Shown: positions 44,192 to 53,932 of the stretch, in pieces | How the letters are laid out: each line of letters starts with the position of its first letter | Numbering within the stretch: the first letter of the stretch is position 1 | Origin: Bryum argenteum | Taxonomy: Eukaryota; Streptophyta; Bryopsida; Bryales; Bryaceae | DNA: 64,000 nucleotides | Assembly (NCBI GenBank): GCA_037043015.1 | Contig: CM073321.1 | Location: 29,501,010 to 29,565,009 of the forward strand | Direction: 5' to 3' | Made by a program: the position numbers and the translations under genes | The notes under the pieces: generated by a model | What the model saw: only the letters and a program-made list of their open reading frames with translations | Told to the model about the DNA's origin: nothing | Database searches by the model: none

Positions 44192-45208
44192 ATGGCAGGA
44201 TCAGCTTCTGCTTTTGCTCAGGCGCAGGAGGAGCTCAAGATATCGATCAAGCTAGTACTCCCTTGCATTCCGGCCGACGAGGAAGAGAAGAAGTTATTGG
44301 CCGAGGACCTCGACAAGATGGGACTCTTCGGCCTGCTGAACACACCGTGGGGACTTCGCGATGCGGAGATGGTGCGCGAGATCAAGGTCGGCGCGCCGAA
44401 TCAGTTCGAGGGGACGGTCAGAGGGAAGCTGGCTTCCTGGACGGCCGATCACTGGAGAGCTGTATACGGCCTGGTCGTAAACAGCGGAGTAGGGTTGTGC
44501 GGCCGGAAACACAAGTGGGCGAAGAAGGCTTTCCACGGGAATCCGCACAAGAATAACGGCTATTCGGTGAACAACTGTAAGGAGCCAAGGGAGCGCGCGG
44601 TAATCAAATTCATAGCGCCGATCATCCACGCGGAGAAGCCGCATCGGATCACCATTCGGCTCGCCAACACCGTCCTGGGGTCCGTACGAGGAGAGCGAGA
44701 AGTCGACTGGGGCATCATCATCCGAGACCTAGTCGCCCGGCTCGTGGAGAACGTGGGTAAGACTCGGCCTAGCCCGATCACCCCTTTTCTTTATCACTTG
44801 TATAAGAAGGAGGAGGTCCTGACGGAGGAGGAAGAGTCAAATTACGAGATCGCGCTGTCGTCCCACAACAACGGCGTCTTTGAATCGGAGGAGAACGCGA
44901 ACAGTAAGACCGTATACTCCGACGATGAAGAGGACGAGGTCGGATCAGACGATGGAGACGTCCAACTGGACGCGCCACAGGAGCCGGCTCACGAGGCAAC
45001 CCCACCGCGGACAGGACCGGAGGTAATTATTCTTCCGTCCCCGTCCCCTCCTGGGAACCCGACCGAGGCCGGAACCCAGACCGAGCGCGGACAGACTTCG
45101 ATGGCCGTAGATGAGGGGGAAGTTACGGCCGACTGGGTGAACCCCATGAATCCGAACGACCCTAGACTTCCCCCACCCCTCAGTCCGCCAACCATCCGGA
45201 TTCCATGA
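44192..45208 (+). CDS. Nested-unit ORF1, plant transposon-protein-like, intact (338 aa)
   Basis: The ATG at 44,192 gives MAGSASAFAQAQEELKIS, the same start as in the second copy, so the upstream in-frame codons are excluded. A core at about 40-200 includes TPWGLRDAEMVREIKVGAP, FEGTVRGKLASWTADHWRAV, RERAVIKFIAPIIHAEKP and PSPITPFLYHLYKKEE; its layout (ELV helix, V-x-GK-x-x-x-WT block, late ITPFLYHL) parallels the third ORF of the surrounding retroelement. The C-terminal third is acidic, then Pro-rich. It is open from start to stop, in contrast to the surrounding element, and GC-rich. The stop TGA overlaps the ATG of ORF2. Function is not known; such proteins accompany plant retroelements. Confidence 0.75.
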   Translation: MAGSASAFAQAQEELKISIKLVLPCIPADEEEKKLLAEDLDKMGLFGLLNTPWGLRDAEMVREIKVGAPNQFEGTVRGKLASWTADHWRAVYGLVVNSGVGLCGRKHKWAKKAFHGNPHKNNGYSVNNCKEPRERAVIKFIAPIIHAEKPHRITIRLANTVLGSVRGEREVDWGIIIRDLVARLVENVGKTRPSPITPFLYHLYKKEEVLTEEEESNYEIALSSHNNGVFESEENANSKTVYSDDEEDEVGSDDGDVQLDAPQEPAHEATPPRTGPEVIILPSPSPPGNPTEAGTQTERGQTSMAVDEGEVTADWVNPMNPNDPRLPPPLSPPTIRIP

Positions 45209-46104
45209 GGCGAGCATGGCACCACTTTACGGAAGCCCGGTGTCAGTACTTCTTCTACCAAGAGCTACTTGCGCAGCTATGCAGAGAGTTTGGAGTGCAG
45301 ACATTGTTTGAGGTGAAGCAGAAGTGGGACTCCAAGCCGACCGAGGAGCAGTTACGGCAGATGGAGAAGCAAGTAATGAAGCTCGCACTGGACAACAGGC
45401 GTCTTCGGGAGACGGTGAGAAGAAGGGAGGAAGAACCCCTGATCGGCCGGCAGGCCGTGATGACGGCTAACGAGCAGGTCGTAAAGCTCGTCGAGATCTG
45501 CGAGACTCCGGCCGAGGTACTTCAAAAGGCCAACCTGTACGGGGCCGAAATCTTGCAGTCGGAAGTTTTCAAGGCGCAAACTATCCGACAGTTCCTCTTG
45601 GCAGCGAAAACGTACGCCACCAAGATCGAGAAGAGCAATGCCAAAGTCAAGGTGTTGCTAGACTCCGTCCGAGAGCGGATGAAGGAGATGGTAACTCCGG
45701 CCTTCACGTCTACTCCTGCGAAGACTCCGAGGCCGGATCCGGTTAAGGTTGAGAGGACGGATGCTGGACCCTCTAGTCCGACCGACACGAAGGGCAAGTC
45801 CAAGGTAAAGACGGAAGGAGGCGCATCCGTCCCAACGGATTCTCCGGCCAAGAACACCCATACCGCGAAGAGGAAGCTCACATCCGAGGAATACGAGAAG
45901 TCTCCTGGAGCCCAGAAGCTTCACGACATCGGCGTCGAGCATTCAGAAGAAGAAGAGTTCAAGAGCGGGGACGACACGGACGAGGACTCAAGCGAGGACG
46001 AGTACATGATAACAGATACGGGTAAGAGGGTCAAGGCATGGGAGATTGCAGCCTCGCCACTGAAGCGGCCGAAGCACGGAGTTAGTTTGCGGAAGAAGAG
46101 GTAG
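45205..46104 (+). CDS. Nested-unit ORF2, coiled-coil protein, intact (299 aa)
   Basis: Starts at the ATG inside ATGA (45,205-45,208), one frame back from ORF1. N-terminus MRRAWHHFTEARCQYFF, then a coiled coil at about 45-85 (EEQLRQMEKQVMKLALDNRR), a helical segment with TIRQFLLAAKTYATKIEK near 130-150, a Lys/Thr/Pro linker (ARMKEM... to about 245), a strongly acidic patch (EDSSEDEY) and a basic end (RPKHGVSLRKKR) like a nuclear-localisation or nucleic-acid-binding tail. No RT, nuclease or zinc knuckle. The arrangement of a domain ORF then a coiled-coil ORF matches the split third ORF of the host element. Function unknown. Confidence 0.7.
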   Translation: MRRAWHHFTEARCQYFFYQELLAQLCREFGVQTLFEVKQKWDSKPTEEQLRQMEKQVMKLALDNRRLRETVRRREEEPLIGRQAVMTANEQVVKLVEICETPAEVLQKANLYGAEILQSEVFKAQTIRQFLLAAKTYATKIEKSNAKVKVLLDSVRERMKEMVTPAFTSTPAKTPRPDPVKVERTDAGPSSPTDTKGKSKVKTEGGASVPTDSPAKNTHTAKRKLTSEEYEKSPGAQKLHDIGVEHSEEEEFKSGDDTDEDSSEDEYMITDTGKRVKAWEIAASPLKRPKHGVSLRKKR

Positions 46105-47090
46105 GACGTGTGTAGAGGTCGACAGCTAGAGGACGGCCAGGGTTAGGAAGCCGGATTGGAATCCGACCTAGGACAGTAGAGTATCTTTTTTTGGGAATGC
46201 GTGCCGCTTTTTGAGGAGTAGGCCTTGTAGGCCGGCGCCGCAATCCAGTTAGGTTTCTAAGTCGCTGACTTAGAAGTACTTATAGGTGGAAGTTTTGCCA
46301 CCTAAAACATTCCTTGCTTAAGTGTTAATCAAACCTTCTTATGCGCATATTCGGTGTGATCATTTCCATGTCTCCTTTTCAGTCGAGTGCTTGGAAAGTC
46401 GGATCTACTGTGTTTGGGTTATGAGTTGAGAGTTAGGAATCCGGATTCTTTGTTAGATCGTTTCTGTGGAGTTGAGGTCGGGTTGGGCGTATTCTCGAGT
46501 GCCTTGTGTCTTGAACTGGTCTAGGTGTCTGAGAGAGGGAAACTGTTGTGGTAAACACTTTACGGTCTAGGAGGGTCTGGGAGTAGAGTGTGTGAGGCCG
46601 GATTCCAATCCGACCTCCAAGTGCCAGGGACTTGGGTCCCTCTGTAGTCTCAGAAGACGGATCAAGCACAGTACCTGACCGGAATACGTGTAGACGTTTT
46701 CTAGCCGGATTTGGAGCTCTTGGAGTCTGTCATTGTAGTACGTGTGATAGGTTAACCAGGACGGCCTGCGTGACCTGCTAGTTCGGACGGTCAGGACGGA
46801 TTAGTTATGAGGACGTAATGTGTGCCTTAGTGTGTGTGTGTGAGGGAAGAGACTAAGTGTGGAAGTTTCCGCCACGGTAAAAATAAGGGAAAGAGTCTTT
46901 GTGCATCCCCTCTTGCAAAGGGATACCCTTGCCATGCAAGGCTAAAACATAAGTTGGGACTAGAAACGTTTGGGGGTTTAGTTGTTTTAGCACTATTTGT
47001 CTTGGTCACTTCAGAGAATCCTTGGAACGATACACAAGTCACCTAAATACGGGTTTTACACCAATAAACGTGTAAGGGAAGATAAAGTGA
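46105..47090 (+). other. 3' non-coding part of the nested unit
   Basis: No ORF of note. Two further palindromes of the GGATT-NN-AATCC type lie at 46,150-46,167 and 46,597-46,614. A (TG)n run is at 46,830-46,843. The last 250 bp (AAACGTTTGGGGGTTTAG region) differ in composition and may belong to a further insertion. Confidence 0.45.
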
Positions 47091-48043
47091 ATACATGGCA
47101 TCCGACATCTGCCACGGATCAGGACACCTACTCATCGTAGTACTATAGCGCACGGACTCAATCATTTGGTTCACCAAGTACAGACAGTATTGACAGATGT
47201 GGCAAGGGTACAAGAGCTTCAGGAGGTGGAGGACAGGTCAGGAGACGGATATAGGAGGTTGGTCACAACCAACTTAGATCTACAAGAACAAATACAGGAA
47301 CCGACTGCCAAGCATCAACTTGCACAGCGAGAATATGCTCTAAGGGAGGACGTCTGGGCAGATACAACGAAGCAGTTGAGGATTCTACAGGATGAGCAGT
47401 CCAGAGCACTTCAGGTAGAGGCGGTACGGCAACGACGTTTGGAGTTGGAGGCCAGTGTGAGTGCTAGAATCCGAGATTATGACAGACTGGCACAAGAGCA
47501 CCGACACTTGCAGGTTCGGTTGGAGTTGGCAGAGGCCAGATCGACTCAAACATTTCGAGACTTAAGCAAACATCTTCTGACGACTGCGAAGAAACAAGTT
47601 TTGCAGGAGATCCAGGCCTATACCACGGACCAAGAGAGATCCAACACATACTTGATGAGGTTTGCAGAAGCCTACCCAAACTTTGTTTATTGGTCAGATG
47701 ACGAGGAGGAGAACGAGGAGGAACCACTCGTGCCAATTATGACACAGCCATTGGAGGGAGTTGGAGCGTCAAGCAGTGCCCCAGGGAGTGCTTCAACTAT
47801 TGAGTTAGTGATTCGTGGAGGACAAGCGGAGGCGGCATCAGTTTGGAGACCACCCAATGGAGATGGCAGAGGAGACATTCATCCCTACTTGAGCAGTATA
47901 GGGTAGTCATGTGGCCAACATGCTCATGCTAGAGCAAAACGGAGATTACCAGGAGAGAGTATTCCTGCCATCCCACCCGGGCCAGATACAGTAACGCCAA
48001 AACAAGAGAACGTAACGGAGGGAGCAACATCACCAAGACCATG
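47091..48043 (+). pseudogene. Retrotransposon third ORF, C-terminal coiled-coil part
   Basis: The frame is open from 47,091 to a TAG at 47,904 and then continues in the same frame to TGA at 48,041. It encodes a long coiled coil (VARVQELQEVEDRSGDG, QREYALREDVWADTTKQLR, RHLQVRLELAEARSTQ), then VLQEIQAYTTDQERSNTYLM, an acidic stretch (DDEEENEEEP) and a Ser/Gly tail. The TAG sits where Gln would fit the flanking sequence, a C-to-T change. It is the continuation of the ORF beginning at 42,748, separated from it by the nested insertion. Confidence 0.6.
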
Positions 48044-48186
48044 AGACATTGATATAGTCAAGACCTACATAGTAAACTTAGTGTTTACATTAAATATTTG
48101 AGTGAAATTGCGGCGAGTTGTTGTAGATTTTATCGTTTTTGCTAAACATTTAACTCCAGCGAGGAACATCTGAGGACAGATGTAAA

Positions 48187-48201
48187 CTAAAAGGGGGATA
48201 A
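48187..48201 (+). other. Polypurine tract
   Basis: CTAAAAGGGGGATAA lies immediately before the 3' LTR TG, the position where plus-strand DNA synthesis is primed in LTR retroelements. Confidence 0.85.
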
Positions 48202-49352
48202 TGTTAACCGGGGAGTTACCTAGCAAGTAATTTTGTAGTTACTGGACCAGTAGTCTGGACTTTCTGGGTTACCCTAAGTCAGATTTTGGATGAAATCTGA
48301 TAGATGGATGAATTCCTGTGGATGGATGAATCAGTTAGGGTTTGGAGACCAGTGTGGCGGCTAGGGTTTGGAAGGGGTTTGGGGAGCAAGGGCTCTCTCT
48401 CTCTCTCTCTCTCTCTTAGGAAGTTAGAGCTGGAGCTAGGGTGTGTGTAGAGTGTGTTTGTGAGTGTGTGTGTGTTGAATAGAGGAGATAACTACTGCTT
48501 TAGAGATATATTTGGAGGGACCAGGGAGTGGACTGCCACGGGCAAAAGTTATCTGTACTATCATGAGTTTTTAATGAAGTATGTTTGGATTTGTGTGTAA
48601 ATGTGTTAGAGCGTGATTTTAAGTTTTCCATTCTGGAGTATTGGAGGAATAGGGTTAGAAGGTGGGGTTGATCAGTAGTATTGTTAGAATTATAGTACCA
48701 TTGTAGTATTGTCTAAGGCTTGTACGGGTACTGTCCAAGCGAGTTTCAAAGTTGGTTCAAGGCCAACCTCAAGGTCAGTTTAGGACCAGTTTGAAGTCCA
48801 GGGCAGGGTTAGTCAAGGTCCAGGCCAGTTTCTGGTTCAGTTCAAGATAAGTCTGGAATCTAGGGCAAGACCAGTTTTGAATCTAAGACAGTTTTAGGAC
48901 TAGACCAGGACAAGTTTGTGATCCAAGGACGGACTAGCTTTGAGTCTAGTCCAGTTCCAAGTCTAGACCAGGAATAGTTTGAGGTTCAGGCCAGAACCAG
49001 TTTGGAGTCTTAGGTAGGATCACTGTTGAGTCTAGGACAATTTCGAGTTTCACCAAGGACCAGTTTGGGAACCAGTTCAGGGTCCAGTTTAGGGTCCACA
49101 CTAGTTTGGGAGACCAGTTTGGGGTCCAGTTTGTGGGAACAGTTTGGGGACCAGTTTGAGGTCCAGTTTGAGGACTAGTTTGGGGACCAGTTTGGGAACC
49201 AGTTTGGGGTCTAGTTTGGGGTCCAGTTTGGGAGATTAGACCAGTTCAGGGTCCAGTTTGGGGTCGAGACCAGTTTGGGAGACTAGTTTGAGGTCATGTC
49301 TGGGGGTCAGTAGTTAAGGTAATTGAAGTGGTAGGATAATACCACTTTCACA
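48202..49352 (+). repeat. 3' LTR (1,151 bp)
   Basis: Begins TGTTAACCGGGGAG, ends ACCACTTTCACA. It retains about 75 bp near 48,518-48,593 and a longer CCAGTTTGGGG minisatellite (about 49,050-49,290) that the 5' LTR lacks in part. (CT)n at 48,393-48,416. Confidence 0.92.
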
Positions 49353-49357
49353 GTGTT

Positions 49358-49735
49358 AAAACATGTTCAGAAAGTGCCAAAGAGTGTCCATTTTCAAGAG
49401 AAACAACATTTCTTTGGCTCCCATCAAGCCAATCTTCATTCACTATTTATCATTTGCATTACACAATTAGATTGGAGGTTTTAATTTTTGCATATTGTAG
49501 TGCACTTGGAGGTTTTAATTGCTGCATATGGTAGTGCACTTGGTGGGATATAATCGTACACTTTTTTTGGAATAAAACCTTGAGTTGTTTTGAAGCCTTA
49601 AAGTGTACATTGTTCAAAAAATGAATGCATGGGCCTCCACCCCAACAATTTCCAAAGAGATAGATAGATTACAACTCCAAGCTTCAAATCGAAGATTGGC
49701 GTGCATACATCGTCTCTTCGTAATGTCTTTACTTC
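49358..49735. other. Single-copy-looking DNA between the retroelement and a G-rich array
   Basis: AT-rich sequence with a direct repeat of GGAGGTTTTAATT(G/T)(C/T)TGCATAT around 49,474-49,530. No gene seen. Confidence 0.5.
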
Positions 49736-50570
49736 CATGGCGTGTAGGGCGGGTACCGGGGGGTAGGGCGGGTACCGGGGGGTAGGGCGGGTAATGGAGG
49801 GGGGTAGGGCGGGTAACGGAGGGGGGTAGGGCGGGTAACGGGGAAGGTAGGGCGGGTACCAGGGAGGGTAGGGCGGGTACCAGGGGGGGTAGGGTGGGTA
49901 CCATGGGGGTAGGGCGGGTACCAGGGGGGGTAGCGCGGGTACCATGGGGTAGAGCAAAGGAGGTAAGGTGGAGTGAGGGGAGTGAGTGTGAGGGGGTGAG
50001 GGGGGTGAGGATGAGAGTGGGATGAGGGAGGAATGAAGGTGGGGTGAGGGAGGAATGAAGGTGGGGTGAGGGGGAGGTGAGGGTGAGAGGGTGAGAGAGG
50101 AGGGTGACGGTGAGAGAGGAGGGTGAGGGTGAGAGGGGGTGTGAGGGTGAGAGGAGGGGGTGAGGGTGGGGAGGGTAGGGCGGGTATCGGAGGGGTAGGG
50201 CGGGTACCGGGGGGGGGGGGCAGGGCGGGTAGCGGGGGGGAGGTAGGGCGGATAACGGGAGGGTAGGGCGGATAGCGGGGGAGTAGGGCGGGTACCGGGG
50301 GGTAGGGCGGGTACCGGGAGGGTAGGGCGGGTACCAGGGGGGGTAGGGCGGAGGAAGTAAGGTGGAGTGAGAGGAGTGAGGAGGAGGAGGTGAGGATGGG
50401 GGTGGGGTGAGGGGGGGTGAGGGTGAGAGGGGGGGGTGAGGATGGGAGGGAGGGTGAGGGGGGGGTGAGGGTGATGGTGGGGGAGTGAGGATAAGGGGGG
50501 AGGAGAAGAAAAGAGAGGGAGAAGTGGGGAGAGGAAGGGGGGGAAGAGGAGAGAAGGGGAGCAAGTGGAA
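49736..50570 (+). repeat. G-rich minisatellite (GGTAGGGCGGGTACCGG-like)
   Basis: Units such as GGTAGGGCGGGTACCGGGG, about 18-24 bp, then GAGGGTGAGGG-like units, give runs of three to nine G throughout. A 342-codon Pro-rich frame on the minus strand results from the repeat and is not a gene. The motif density makes G-quadruplexes very likely. Confidence 0.9.
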
Positions 50571-50877
50571 GAGGAGTGGAATGATGGTCAATTCAATCAT
50601 TGGAAATCCAAACATTCCCCCACTATATCCGGGATACTCCAAATCCCAGCTTTAATAAGGGAATGTATGGACTTCATTACCTTACCGGGTACGTGGAAGA
50701 AGGAGCGAAGGGGGGATTCAAGAAAAGAGAGAATTGAAGTTTCCATACTTCCCAATCTTATTCAAATTTGCCTCACTACAAACCAATTCCCCCCTCTATT
50801 TCAAAGTCTAGCTACCACATCTCCAAAAAAATGATCATCTTGAAATGTGTGCTATTTCTCTCCAATCCCACCATCTA

Positions 50878-51415
50878 TTATGTTTATTTCATGCTTCTTC
50901 CCAATACTATATTACAAATAAATTTATCATTCTAATGGTTTAAACATATATTTGATTTTACGCTTACTATTTATATTAAGACTAAAGCATATAGTGGTGG
51001 GTAGTGTTATGTTTAATTCATTCTTCTTCCCAATACTATATTACAAATAAATTTATCAATCTAATGGTTTAACCACATATTTGATTTTACGCTTACTATT
51101 TATATTAAGACTAAAGTATATAATGGTGGGTAGTATTATGTTTATTTCATTCTTCTTCCCAATACTATATTACAAATAAATCTAACATCCTAATGGTTTA
51201 ACCATATATTTGATTTTACACTTACTATTAATATTAAGACTAAAGAATATAGTGGTGGGTAGTGTTATGTTTATTTCATTCTTCTTCCCAATATTATATT
51301 ACAAATAAATTTATCATCCTAATGGTTTAATCATATATTTGATTTTACGATCACAATTTATATTAAGACTAGAGACTATACTGGTGGATAGTGTTATCTT
51401 TATTTAATTCCTCTT
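50878..51415. repeat. 131-bp AT-rich tandem repeat, four copies
   Basis: CTTCTTCCCAATACTATATT recurs at about 50,892, 51,023, 51,153 and 51,285, giving a period near 131 bp. Each unit includes TAATGGTTTAA and TTATATTAAGACTAAAG. It lies between the G-rich and C-rich arrays. Confidence 0.88.
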
Positions 51416-51465
51416 CAAAGAACATTTTATTTGAAAAAAATTCATAAATTTAAACAAAATTTAAA

Positions 51466-51780
51466 AAACGCAGCAACCCTCCTTACCCCCTCTCCTATTC
51501 CACCTCCCTCACCCTTATCCCTCCCCCTAGCCCCTCCCCTTATCCCTCCCCCTACCCCCCCTCCCTTATCTCTCCCTCTACCCCCCCTTATCCTTCCCTC
51601 TACCCCCCCTTATCCCTCTCTCTACCCCCCCTTCCCCCGCCCCCTTCCCCCGCCCCCCCTTCCCCCGTCCCCCTTCCCCCGCCCCCCCTCCCCCCCTTCC
51701 CGTAACCCGCCCCTCCCCGTAACCCGCCCCTCAACCCCTTAACCCGCCGCTCCCCCTCCCGTAACCCGCCTTTCCCCCAT
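51466..51780. repeat. C-rich array, opposite in strand sense to the G-rich one
   Basis: CCCTCCTTACCCCC, CCCCCTTATCCCTCCC and CGTAACCCGCCCCTCC units. CGTAACCCGCC is the complement of GGCGGGTTACG-like units in the array at 49.74-50.57 kb. The first bases after AAAAACGCAGCA are repeated at 52,720 before another C-rich stretch. Confidence 0.85.
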
Positions 51781-52106
51781 AGAAATCTCTATCTTCCCAT
51801 CCATGTACCATGGGGGGTCCAACCACTATATAAGGGGCGAACTTCTCATTTGTAACCCGCCCCTCCTAGCTCTCAAGATCCACTTCTCTTCGTGAGGGTT
51901 GGATTGGGGATTGGGGAAGGGTGTTTCAGCACATTGGGAGGAGGTTTTCAAATTTTTTTCTACAACGATGGCAACCAGCGCTAGCTGACAGCGGAGGTAA
52001 TGTCAAAATTGGTTTAGGCAAGAGAATAGAGCAAAGAATTATTAAGAGGGTTTACGTGATATACCAAATTGGCCACTAGAGCCTTCATCCTTTAGGCTCG
52101 AATGCG

Positions 52107-52711
52107 ATGGGAAGCCAACGGAGGACAACAAGAGAGTGGAATTCGTGGTATGAATTTCATGATGATGGGAACATCACTTGTGTTTTTTGCAACACAACAT
52201 TCACCTACAAACAAAATCGAGCATTCATGTACTTAGGCTACATGCCGAAATCCGAGAAGAGTGTGTGTTCCCTTGTACCGCATCGTGTTCGCAGCAGGTT
52301 TGCAAATTTTGGGGGCATTGTTCCCGCCAGAATAAGTGATAAAGACATGTACGGTGGAGATTCTACTACAGATGGTCCCTCCAAGAGAATTCCTAGTGGT
52401 TCTTCATGCCATGTAGGTTTTAATAAAAACACAGGGGTTGGAGTGAGGGGTGGAAGTCCTCATAGGTGAGGCCGGGATGCGTGCGTAGTAGAGGGACGTG
52501 AGAATCCACACTCCATGTCAGCTACCCAAGGCGCATCAAATTCTACGAGGTCTGTAGCAGTAAGCCAACGTAGCATGGAGGAATCTTTGAACACCGTGAA
52601 GAGGAGAGAATTGGATGAAAAGTGGGCAAATTGTTTCTATAACGCAAACATCCCAAAGTTCAAAGAAATTCTCAAAAAAAAAAAAAACTACTCCAAAAAC
52701 TTCAAAAAATA
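52107..52711 (+). pseudogene. hAT-type transposase N-terminal fragment
   Basis: The ATG at 52,107 starts MGSQRRTTREWNSWYEFHDD. ITCVFCNTTFTYKQNRAFMY resembles a BED zinc finger (two Cys spaced by two residues, then the aromatic-basic helix) but the first zinc-binding His position holds Tyr. The frame meets TGA at 52,467 and goes on in the same frame with SMEESLNTVKRRELDEKWAN and FYNANIPKFKEIL, which recalls the hAT segment before the catalytic core but lacks several residues. It then ends in an A-rich stretch and a C-rich repeat. No catalytic domain remains. Confidence 0.55.
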
Positions 52712-52860
52712 AATAAATGAAAACGCAGCATCCAAACTTACCCCTTCCCCTAAACCCCCCCTTACTCCCGCCCTACCCCCCTCTCTCCCACCCCCCTGCC
52801 CCGCCCTGCCCCCCGCCCTGTCCCGCCCTGCCCCCACCTCCCCCCCCCCTAGTAGATTCG
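52712..52860. repeat. Second C-rich simple repeat
   Basis: After GAAAACGCAGCA, like the array at 51,466, comes CCCCTTCCCCTAAACCCCCCC and CCCGCCCTGCCCC. It truncates the hAT fragment. Confidence 0.75.
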
Positions 52861-53930
52861 ATTGGAAGGTAGTCACAGATAAAGTCGACTATCGAGTCGG
52901 CCAAACTGTAGGGACAAGAACCATATCTCAAAATCACTAGAATCACCTAGAAAGTACAACCCTAGTCAACTTAGACAAGAAGATAGGTCGAGTTTGGCTA
53001 TTGTCAGATATATTATCTACTCTTATTATCAATGCTAGAACTGGAATCGTCTTTAGGAATCACAAACACTACAAAGTCGACCAAAAGTGCAAACACGAAA
53101 CAAGGGGCGGCTGCGTGAGAGAAAGGAGAAAAACATGAAAAAAAATGAAGAGCAAAGCTTCTTTAATTGACAAGGGGAGTACATATAGGCCCAAGTTTGA
53201 GACCGTGTCAGACCTGGTCTACCCGATCTGCTCGGGTTGACCTAATCAGTCGACTTGTAGGGTCGGCTGCCTAGGTTGAGTATGCATAGACTCTCCTCTC
53301 TCTCAAACTCTCTACCGGACATCAACCAAATCCACTATCGACTAGGTGTCGACTATACAAACTTAGCCTAAAGGAATATTCGTAGAATATGTGGGTAACA
53401 TTGCCCTCCCCTCAAGGTAAGTACACCCGTGAGGACTGATACTATAGACCCCCGCGCTAAACTCTGGCGACTACTGGCTACTTGATTGGTCGGTTTGGAA
53501 AATCGAGAAGTCGACCGTCGGTGGGAGGGAGTCAAAATTGGTCGGCTGAAAATCTGCCGAGGGTGATAACAGTGGTGCCTTTAGTTTTTCCGTCAAAGGT
53601 GTTAGCGATCTTTGGTTTTGGCGGTTGGTCATCTCTTGCAAAGGAAAGTTGAGCAATGTCGGATGAAGCACCCTATTGGTCAACCGCAGTGGCGGCTCCT
53701 CGTCATCGCACAGTGGTGCGACCCTATGGCAAGGTGGAGGCGATTGTGTACACTAGGTGGTGACGAGACTTTTGGGTTGGAGTTGGACTCGAGGCACTGC
53801 GGACAACTCGATCATGTCGGGCGAGTACGAGCGCTTGTCTTCATGTCAAAGTGTCGTAATCTTGAATGACGGGGAGTCCTCCTATAACTCCAGCAAGTCC
53901 TCGACAGTCGGGTAGTCGTCCTTCCAGTCA
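52861..53930. other. Probable retroelement-derived non-coding DNA
   Basis: GTCGAC-rich sequence with GGGTAACATTGCCCTCCCC at about 53,394-53,412. It looks like LTR or leader sequence of another degenerate retroelement, but I could not find a partner LTR in the window. Confidence 0.35.
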
Positions 53931-53932
53931 GA

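Larger units (their letters stand above)
43930..47085 (+). mobile_element. Nested GC-rich insertion carrying two intact ORFs
   Basis: Similarity to the second copy at 55.4 kb starts around 43,940 (GGCGGCTCCGTAC) and the reading of the host third ORF stops at 43,925 and restarts at 47,091, so an insertion spans about 43.93-47.09 kb. It contains a TATA box, two ORFs and about 1 kb of 3' non-coding DNA. Its borders, target duplication and class are not settled: no RT, LTR or TIR is visible in it. It may itself be a fragment of another Ty3-type element, or two insertions, as 46.8-47.05 kb looks different. Confidence 0.55.
30976..49352 (+). mobile_element. Ty3/Gypsy LTR retrotransposon, 18.4 kb, degenerate, with a third ORF and a nested insertion
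   Basis: Two LTRs (30,976-31,955 and 48,202-49,352) start TGTTAACC and end TTTCACA, and the element is flanked by a perfect 5-bp target duplication, GTGTT, at 30,971-30,975 and 49,353-49,357. A polypurine tract abuts the 3' LTR. Internal order is leader, gag, PR, RT, RNase H, INT, then low-complexity DNA and a third ORF. INT after RNase H defines Ty3/Gypsy; no chromodomain is seen after INT. The coding region is broken by many stops and frameshifts, so it cannot move by itself. About 3.1 kb in the third ORF is a later nested insertion. Confidence 0.93.

Noticed and set aside
49614-50642. 342-codon Pro-rich minus-strand frame
   Set aside because: Read-out of the G-rich minisatellite; no protein-like region apart from the repeat.
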